7,915 nt of DNA from Actinomycetota bacterium (GTDB taxonomy: Bacteria; Cyanobacteriota; Vampirovibrionia; Obscuribacterales; Obscuribacteraceae), in contig CAJCIF010000394.1 in the NCBI GenBank assembly GCA_903970355.1, positions 1 through 7,915 on the forward strand, read 5' to 3'. This document shows positions 1-4,612 of the stretch, piece by piece (within the stretch, counting starts at the first letter, position 1; each line of letters starts with the position of its first letter). Below the pieces are notes generated by a model. It was not told the DNA's origin and did no database searches. It was given only the letters and a program-made list of their open reading frames with translations. The position numbers and the translations under genes are program-made.

Positions 1-526
1 CAGCAAGGGCATGGGATTGTTTGACGTGATCGCTTACATCTTTGAGCTGATTGAAGGCATCACCAGCCATAATCGGCCGCACTTTGACGGTTGGATTGGT
101 CAAATCTATATCAAGAAGGTTGATGGTGAGCGGACCTTTCAGGGTCTTGTAGATAACCCCATCCGCTATTGTTTCGGTTGAAAGTTTATCTATATAGTTC
201 TGAGGCGAGTAAACGATAACCTTCTGATGAAGAGCTTTTGAGTGCTTGTGGCCGCGCAACGGTCTTTCTTTCATGGAACTCGCCAGGTGAGTCGCCGAGC
301 CCCTTCTTCTTCTTACAGATAAGACATGGCTTGATCTCGGCTCCGGTTGGCCTGATTGAACGTGTCTCGACTGGGTGTGCATAAGGTGCAGCGAATGTGC
401 CCCCAAAACTCCTATGGCCTGGGCTGCTGCGCTATTTAAGAGCATGCCAACAGATATAGAGAATGCCAACAAGTACTTAGCCGGAGCCTCTGTACTTAGT
501 AAATGCGTAGGGGCTTTCAGCCTCAT
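1..526 (-). CDS. Exported phosphodiester glycosidase-like protein (DUF2233/NAGPA-type), C-terminus cut by window edge
   Basis: The minus frame is open from an ATG at 526-524 to the left edge, giving 175 residues of an incomplete protein. The start is well fixed: GAGAGG lies 5 bases upstream, and an in-frame TGA sits immediately before the ATG. Residues 17-36 form a hydrophobic stretch (YLLAFSISVGMLL) ending in Ala-Ala-Ala-Gln, a good Sec signal peptide with likely cleavage near residue 35. Residues 37-115 are a poorly structured, basic linker with four arginines in a row at 72-75. From about residue 120 the pattern GVIYKTLKGPLTINLLDIDL, then NPTVKVRP and an LKDVSDHVKQSHALA segment, resembles the opening strands of the NAGPA-like phosphodiester glycosidase family (DUF2233). 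In that family the next residues normally lead to an Asn-Gly-x-Tyr/Phe-Phe motif, which lies outside the window. Known members remove sugars from phosphodiester linkages, but most bacterial ones have no assigned substrate. The call is by pattern memory; export is more certain than the enzyme family. Confidence 0.65.
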   Translation of the reverse strand, partial: MRLKAPTHLLSTEAPAKYLLAFSISVGMLLNSAAAQAIGVLGAHSLHLMHTQSRHVQSGQPEPRSSHVLSVRRRRGSATHLASSMKERPLRGHKHSKALHQKVIVYSPQNYIDKLSTETIADGVIYKTLKGPLTINLLDIDLTNPTVKVRPIMAGDAFNQLKDVSDHVKQSHALA

Positions 527-531
527 TCATG

Positions 532-537
532 CCTCTC
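532..537 (-). promoter_or_regulatory. Ribosome binding site of the exported glycosidase-like protein
   Basis: On the minus strand GAGAGG is followed 5 bases later by ATG (526-524). This picks the long reading with its signal peptide over internal ATGs at 382-380 and 274-272, which lack a comparable site. A second ATG at 530-528 lies in another frame and opens only a short ORF. Confidence 0.65.
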
Positions 538-581
538 AGAGTTTAGTAACAAAGAGCGAGAATCGTCTCCGATCCTGATTC

Positions 582-587
582 TTTATA
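582..587 (-). promoter_or_regulatory. Possible -10 element for the exported glycosidase-like gene
   Basis: TATAAA on the minus strand, in an AT-rich stretch, would give a leader of about 50 bases before the ATG at 526. No convincing -35 hexamer is seen at 16-18 bases upstream, so this is a weak call based on one hexamer and its position. Confidence 0.3.
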
Positions 588-680
588 CCCAAAACTTAAA
601 ATCATTAACAGTATTGACATTATCGAAATTTGTCCTCCGGGCTCTTGGGGACTTATTTTCGGTTTGGTAGTACGAAGGGT

Positions 681-705
681 AAAAGGGGGTTCTTTCGAAC
701 TCCCT
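681..705 (-). terminator. Intrinsic terminator-like hairpin downstream of glyQ
   Basis: Read on the minus strand, GGGAGTTC (704-697) pairs with GAACCCCC (692-685) around a GAAA tetraloop. This gives 8 base pairs with one G-U, or 9 counting an outer A-T pair. A TTTT run follows immediately (684-681). A GC-rich stem, a GNRA loop and a short U tract fit a factor-independent terminator. It lies about 180 bases after the glyQ stop and before the promoter region of the next minus-strand gene, so it would separate the two transcripts. The U tract is short, so efficiency may be modest. No T tract follows the hairpin on the plus strand. Confidence 0.6.
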
Positions 706-886
706 CAATTGAACTATGCCACGTAAATGGGGAGGTTTTTGTGACCTAGAGCAAATTAGCAAAAATGAGGAGAAATAGGCGAGCGGGCCCGGCCAGAAGC
801 GCGCCATGGAGAAGGTGATTCGGGCTAGTACAGTTGAACTACACGGAACGTAACATGGCCGTCCGATTTGGCACTAAATGTGGTGC

Positions 887-1834
887 TCAGTCGTTTGTTT
901 TGCCAGCGGGCTTAGCGACATATTTTGCTTCGTATTGTCGCTTCGCTTCTTCTTGCTTTTCTTTGGCGAGCAGGGGAAAGCCTAATTCATAACGCTGGGC
1001 TAGATAGGCTTTGGCTAACCGTTCAGACAGCTTGCGAATTTTCAAGATCGTCGCCATCCGTTCATCACGGCCGAGCACACCTCTTGCATCGAGTAAATTG
1101 AAAGTGTGTGAGCAATGCAAAATCTGTTCGTAAGCCGGCATAACAAGGTCCAGACTCAAGAGTCTGCCAGCTTCGGACTCAAAGTTCTCATACATATTTT
1201 GCAAAAATGCCGGGTTGCTTTTTTCAAAATTGTAGGTAGATTGTTCCACTTCATTGCGGTGGTACAGTTCACCATATGTGGTGCTATTGTTCCATTTTAA
1301 ATCGTAAACGCTCTCCACGTCTTGCAAATACATCGAGAGTCGCTCCAGACCATAGGTAATTTCGGCAGCGACAGGACGCACTTCCAAGCCACCAGCCTGT
1401 TGAAAATAAGTAAATTGCGTGACTTCAAGCCCGTCCAACCAGACTTCCCAACCTGTGCCCCAAGCGCCCAGAGTAGGCGATTCCCAGTTGTCTTCCACAA
1501 AACGAATGTCGTGTTCTCTGGCATCGACTCCCAGCACTTTCAAACTTTCCAGATAGATATCTTGAACATTATCGGGTGACGGTTTGAGGATGACTTGATA
1601 TTGAAAATAGTGTTGCAGACGATTAGGGTTTTCGCCGTACCGACCGTCCGTTGGCCGTCGGCAAGGATCGGCGCAAGCCATGAGCCAGGGCTCCGGGCCA
1701 AGCACACGCAAGAAAGTGGAAGGGCTCATTGTGGAAGCCCCCTTTTCGAGATCGAATGCCTGCATGATCAGGCAGCCTTGCTTATCCCAAAAAGCATGCA
1801 GCGCTTGAATAACTTCTTGAAAGTTGAGTGCCAT
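887..1834 (-). CDS. glyQ: Glycyl-tRNA synthetase alpha subunit
   Basis: GlyQ is the catalytic chain of the bacterial alpha2-beta2 glycyl-tRNA synthetase. With GlyS it activates glycine with ATP and charges tRNA-Gly in the cytoplasm. The 315 residues cover the whole family; E. coli GlyQ is about 303. Class II landmarks are clear: [10 protein letters not shown] (41-50), the motif-2 region [18 protein letters not shown] (59-76), [18 protein letters not shown] (109-126), [12 protein letters not shown] (138-149), motif 3 [14 protein letters not shown] (158-171), and [19 protein letters not shown] (186-204). The last 25-30 residues form a Lys/Glu-rich tail longer than in E. coli. The start has only a weak GGA 8 bases upstream, but the protein aligns from its first residues with family members. 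Transcription probably ends at the hairpin at 681-705. glyS is not in the window. The sequence reads as cyanobacterial-like, the best taxonomic clue available. Confidence 0.97.
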   Translation of the reverse strand: MALNFQEVIQALHAFWDKQGCLIMQAFDLEKGASTMSPSTFLRVLGPEPWLMACADPCRRPTDGRYGENPNRLQHYFQYQVILKPSPDNVQDIYLESLKVLGVDAREHDIRFVEDNWESPTLGAWGTGWEVWLDGLEVTQFTYFQQAGGLEVRPVAAEITYGLERLSMYLQDVESVYDLKWNNSTTYGELYHRNEVEQSTYNFEKSNPAFLQNMYENFESEAGRLLSLDLVMPAYEQILHCSHTFNLLDARGVLGRDERMATILKIRKLSERLAKAYLAQRYELGFPLLAKEKQEEAKRQYEAKYVAKPAGKTND

Positions 1835-2085
1835 GTTTACTGTCCAATTGATTACCGGGAGAAAACCCTCAGTTTAACATCGTAACTATGGTTGCCTCTA
1901 CGGTATTTGGGCGCGTCATTGGTGGCGTTAGGGCCCGACTGTGAGGATTAGCGCGAATTATCAGCCGCTGCTTACCGATTGCCGTCCTCGTAAGACCTGT
2001 ACTTCAGCGTTTTCAAGAATGTAGGTTTGTGTACAGTGGAGGCCGTTTGTGCTTGACGACTGATATCGCCCGAACTGTTAAGGCA

Positions 2086-2105
2086 ATTTGTCACAAGCAT
2101 TTGTC
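2086..2105. repeat. Short direct repeat ATTTGTC x2 upstream of the MoxR operon
   Basis: ATTTGTC occurs at 2086-2092 and 2099-2105, a spacing of 13 bases, just upstream of the possible -10 at 2128. The first copy is also part of the small dyad TTGT-C-ACAA. This could be a regulator site, but such short words also arise by chance. Confidence 0.25.
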
Positions 2106-2127
2106 TAGGATTAGTAGAGGGCGGGCA

Positions 2128-2133
2128 TAAAAT
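2128..2133 (+). promoter_or_regulatory. Possible -10 element of the MoxR-DUF58-transglutaminase operon
   Basis: TAAAAT matches the sigma-70 -10 consensus at five of six positions. It lies 24 bases before the ATG at 2158 and about 70 before the alternative GTG at 2203. The expected -35 position is poor: TTGTCT at 2101-2106 leaves a 21-base spacer, which is too long. If this is the true -10, transcription would start near 2140, leaving a very short leader for the ATG but a normal one for the GTG. Confidence 0.3.
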
Positions 2134-2157
2134 AGCCGTTGCTATGTAAGTTGGCGA

Positions 2158-3165
2158 ATGACCAATAATGCCTTGGCAAAAGGCGAAGGAAGAGGATTAG
2201 GGGTGACTCACGCAGATACCGTAAAAAATTCACCGGATATAGTGGCACTTCAGGCCAAAACAAAATTACTTTTGGATAACATCCACCACGTTATCATCGG
2301 TCAACCAAAATCAATCAAACTCACTGTTACAGCCTTTCTAGCAGGCGGACACGTTCTAGTAGAAGATGTGCCGGGTGTAGGCAAAACCCTTTTGGCAAAA
2401 ACACTGGCTCAATCTGTACGAGCATCCTTCAAACGGGTGCAGTGCACGCCGGACTTATTGCCTTCTGATGTCTGCGGTGTCAGCATCTTCCAGCAACACG
2501 ACAGCACTTTCAAGTTTGTGCCCGGACCAATCTTTACTAACATTCTGCTTGCGGATGAAATCAACCGCGCTACGCCCAGAACGCAATCAAGCTTGCTGGA
2601 AGCTATGGAAGAAAACCAGGTCACCACAGATGGTATCACTCGTGTTTTGCCGGATCTGTTTTTTGTTATTGCTACAGAAAACCCAATTGAATATCACGGT
2701 ACATTTCCTCTGCCGGAAGCGCAGTTAGACCGATTCATGATGTCTCTTTCGCTTGGTTATCCAGAGCCTAGCGGTGAGCTGGAAATACTGGATAAGACTC
2801 TCCTCGATGGCGCCTTTACTGTTGATCCTGTTTTGACAATTGAAGATGTTATGTTGGCTCGCCAGGCTGTCAAAAAAATCTTTGTGGAAAAATCGGTCAA
2901 ACAGTATATTGTCGATATCGTCAATTCAACACGCACCCATGACCAAATTGCACTGGGAGTAAGTCCACGGGGCAGTCAACTATTGATGAGAGCGGCTCAA
3001 GCAGCGGCTTTTGTGGAAGGTCGGGAGTTCGTTCGACCGGAAGATGTGAAGATACTCGCCCCCTTTGTGCTAGGGCACCGCATCATACCCAGCATATCCG
3101 ACAGCCGCACTACCAACAGTCAAATCATCGAGCGTCTACTGAGCAATGTTCGCGTCCCCGTTTAA
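2158..3165 (+). CDS. MoxR-family AAA+ ATPase
   Basis: This is a cytoplasmic AAA+ ATPase of the MoxR family. Members act as chaperone-like ATPases on partner proteins encoded next door, often ones with von Willebrand-like or DUF58 domains. The 335 residues match the usual 310-340. Numbered from ATG 2158, Walker A is GVGKT (73-77; K76, T77). Walker B is ILLADEIN (129-136; D133, E134), and sensor 1 is ATEN (172-175). LPEAQLDRF (185-193) and the sensor-2 region GVSPRGSQLL (267-276; R271) are also typical. The C-terminal lid domain follows to the end. All catalytic residues are present, so it should hydrolyse ATP. The start is uncertain: residues 1-15 are not typical of the family, and GTG 2203 has a much better ribosome binding site. 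The 3' end overlaps the DUF58 start by 20 bases. It is the first gene of a three-gene operon. Confidence 0.93.
   Translation: MTNNALAKGEGRGLGVTHADTVKNSPDIVALQAKTKLLLDNIHHVIIGQPKSIKLTVTAFLAGGHVLVEDVPGVGKTLLAKTLAQSVRASFKRVQCTPDLLPSDVCGVSIFQQHDSTFKFVPGPIFTNILLADEINRATPRTQSSLLEAMEENQVTTDGITRVLPDLFFVIATENPIEYHGTFPLPEAQLDRFMMSLSLGYPEPSGELEILDKTLLDGAFTVDPVLTIEDVMLARQAVKKIFVEKSVKQYIVDIVNSTRTHDQIALGVSPRGSQLLMRAAQAAAFVEGREFVRPEDVKILAPFVLGHRIIPSISDSRTTNSQIIERLLSNVRVPV
2186..2195 (+). promoter_or_regulatory. Strong Shine-Dalgarno sequence inside the annotated 5' end of the MoxR gene
   Basis: AAGGAAGAGG ends 7 bases before an in-frame GTG at 2203-2205. By contrast, the upstream ATG at 2158 is preceded by GTAAGTTGGCGA, which has no recognisable ribosome binding site. 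This makes GTG 2203 a serious candidate for the real start, shortening the protein by 15 residues. Confidence 0.5.
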
Positions 3166-4612
3166 AAAGACACCGAAAGAAAAGAAAAGCAGCGCGCAGG
3201 AAGGCTCTTCTTCCAATGTCGTGGACCTCACTCTCGCTCGTTTGCGTTCGCTCATCAAACGCCGCGAAGACGATGCCAAGCCGCAAGATGTCTGGGCTTT
3301 CGGAGGCTGGAAGATTCGCGTTTTCCCCGCTCTTTCGTTGTACCTGCAGCTAAAGTGCGTGATTGCCATATTGATATTTGTGCTCTTTTACATTTTCGCT
3401 GGTGAGACATCGAGCGAGTGGATTTATCTGCTTACGGCTTCTGTTTTTGCTGTAGTTACTCTAGGGGTAATCCTGCCGCTTTTGCAGATTATTGATGCTA
3501 AAACATCAGTATTTGTACCTGGTGAAGCATTTGCCGGTGAAAAGGTGGCTCTGGAAGTATTGATTTCTCATGCCATTGTAAAAGGAGTCTGGTGCCGTGT
3601 TTTTCCATTGCGATGGTTGCGCCTGCGCATCAATCTTGCCAACCAATCCGGCAAGGTGACCGAGGGATTGATTCATCCTGCCGCTGTCGATTACGTCGGT
3701 GATGCCGAATCTGTTTATGTGGTAAGCGAGCCCTTGAAACGCGGTGTCTACACTTTTGATTCGCTTGAAGCTGCGTCGTGTTTTCCATTCACGATGGCCT
3801 GGTGGTTAGGTAAAGTATCGGCTACGCTTTTGCAGAAAAGCCTTTCCAAAGATAATGGCCAACTGACTGTTTATCCTATTTTGATGCCTATGCGCGGGCG
3901 ATTTTTGCAAACGCTTGGAGCATCAGGAGAATTGAGCGGGCGGCTCACCGAACGCAACCGAACTTCGCAGGCCTCTGCTTCCGTGCGTGGTCTGCGTGAC
4001 TACCGCTCCGGCGATAGCCCTCGTTGGGTAGCCTGGCGATCTTATGCTCGTACCGGCAAATTGGTGATCAAAGAATTCGATTCTGAGTCTTCACCAAAGT
4101 ATTTCATTGCCTTCGATACTTATGCTAATTGGCGCACCGAAGAACAATTCGAACTGGCTGTTTGCCTCGCCAACTCCTTGATGCACTGCGAATCGGAATT
4201 ATTGAAATTCGAATTGCTCGTACCGCCATCGGAAGAAACTAACGATGTCTGGAACATGCCTCCCAACATTCAACGCAGCCGCGAAATTTTGGCGCGCGTG
4301 CAACCACACAGCGAAGGAGGCTTCGTTGATACGCAGAGCGAAGGGCATGTCGATCCATACCAGCGCATCGAAACGGTGTTTGCCGAAATACTCAAGAAAC
4401 ACCCGGGCGGAGTCATGTTTAGCATTGTGCCTGGTGGAAGTTCTCGAGTCGTCAATCTTTTAGAAGCAACAATCGATAAATCCGGAAGAGCCGGCTTTAT
4501 GCGCACCCGCTCCTCACGCCGGCCGAAAGGCGAAGGCGATGAAAACGAGGGGCAATTCAGAGGCAAGGTAGTGGCTAGGGTCTCTCACTTAGAACAGATA
4601 ACAATGGTATGA
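3146..4612 (+). CDS. DUF58-domain membrane protein, partner of the MoxR ATPase
   Basis: The 488-residue protein has a basic cytoplasmic N-terminus of about 60 residues. Two hydrophobic segments follow (about 68-86 and 92-114), then a beta-rich stretch. The DUF58 signature is RGLRDYRSGDSPRWVAWRSY (281-300), followed by AR and KLVIKEFDSE (305-314), matching the family pattern R-x-Y-x-x-G-D-x-x-R-x-x-x-W. FIAFDTYANW (320-329) and the helix after it occupy the place where DUF58 proteins carry a von Willebrand-like strand and metal-site loop, but the usual Asp-x-Ser-x-Ser is not kept. About 100 further residues (385-488) are polar and partly charged, with no domain I recognise. The start codon lies inside the end of the MoxR gene (20-base overlap) with only a weak ribosome binding site, so translation is probably coupled. 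The stop overlaps the next start as ATGA. DUF58 proteins beside MoxR and transglutaminase genes are common, but their molecular role is poorly defined. Confidence 0.9.
   Translation: MFASPFKKTPKEKKSSAQEGSSSNVVDLTLARLRSLIKRREDDAKPQDVWAFGGWKIRVFPALSLYLQLKCVIAILIFVLFYIFAGETSSEWIYLLTASVFAVVTLGVILPLLQIIDAKTSVFVPGEAFAGEKVALEVLISHAIVKGVWCRVFPLRWLRLRINLANQSGKVTEGLIHPAAVDYVGDAESVYVVSEPLKRGVYTFDSLEAASCFPFTMAWWLGKVSATLLQKSLSKDNGQLTVYPILMPMRGRFLQTLGASGELSGRLTERNRTSQASASVRGLRDYRSGDSPRWVAWRSYARTGKLVIKEFDSESSPKYFIAFDTYANWRTEEQFELAVCLANSLMHCESELLKFELLVPPSEETNDVWNMPPNIQRSREILARVQPHSEGGFVDTQSEGHVDPYQRIETVFAEILKKHPGGVMFSIVPGGSSRVVNLLEATIDKSGRAGFMRTRSSRRPKGEGDENEGQFRGKVVARVSHLEQITMV

Larger units (their letters stand above)
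527..886. other. Intergenic spacer between glyQ and the exported glycosidase-like gene
   Basis: This 360-base spacer lies between two minus-strand genes. It holds the ribosome binding site and possible -10 of the left gene (532-587) and the GNRA-loop terminator (681-705). Bases 706-886 would be the glyQ 3' untranslated region. They contain repeated AGCAAA words (around 750-765) but no tRNA or other RNA family I recognise. A 74-codon minus ORF at 583-807 overlaps the terminator and has no ribosome binding site or family resemblance, so I do not call it. Confidence 0.6.
1835..2157. other. Divergent intergenic region between glyQ and the MoxR operon
   Basis: These 323 bases separate the divergently transcribed glyQ and MoxR genes, so promoters for both directions should lie here. 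On the minus side, GATAAT at 1962-1957 is a possible -10 for glyQ with only a poor -35. On the plus side, TTGACG (2053-2058) resembles a -35 but has only TGTTAA (2076-2081) at 17 bases, and TAAAAT (2128-2133) resembles a -10 but has no good -35. ATTTGTC occurs twice (2086-2092 and 2099-2105). I see no coding region, no tRNA and no T-box signature before glyQ. Confidence 0.5.

Noticed and set aside
375..578. A 67-codon plus-strand ORF with several cysteines near its start
   Set aside because: It is antisense to the 5' end and leader of the exported glycosidase-like gene, which has a good ribosome binding site and signal peptide. The plus ORF has neither a ribosome binding site nor a known family.
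583..807. A 74-codon minus-strand ORF in the spacer between glyQ and the exported protein
   Set aside because: It has no ribosome binding site, no recognisable domain and an odd composition, and it spans the terminator hairpin and the promoter region of the next gene.
780..870. Possible tRNA, suggested by AGTTCAA-like words on the minus strand
   Set aside because: No acceptor stem, anticodon arm or properly spaced T arm can be assembled.
1595..1885. A 96-codon plus-strand ORF
   Set aside because: It lies almost wholly antisense to the conserved N-terminal half of glyQ and has no independent support.
1835..1960. T-box riboswitch upstream of glyQ
   Set aside because: Glycine T-boxes are known before glyQS in Firmicutes, so I looked for the conserved T-box sequence and a terminator hairpin in the leader. 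Neither is present.
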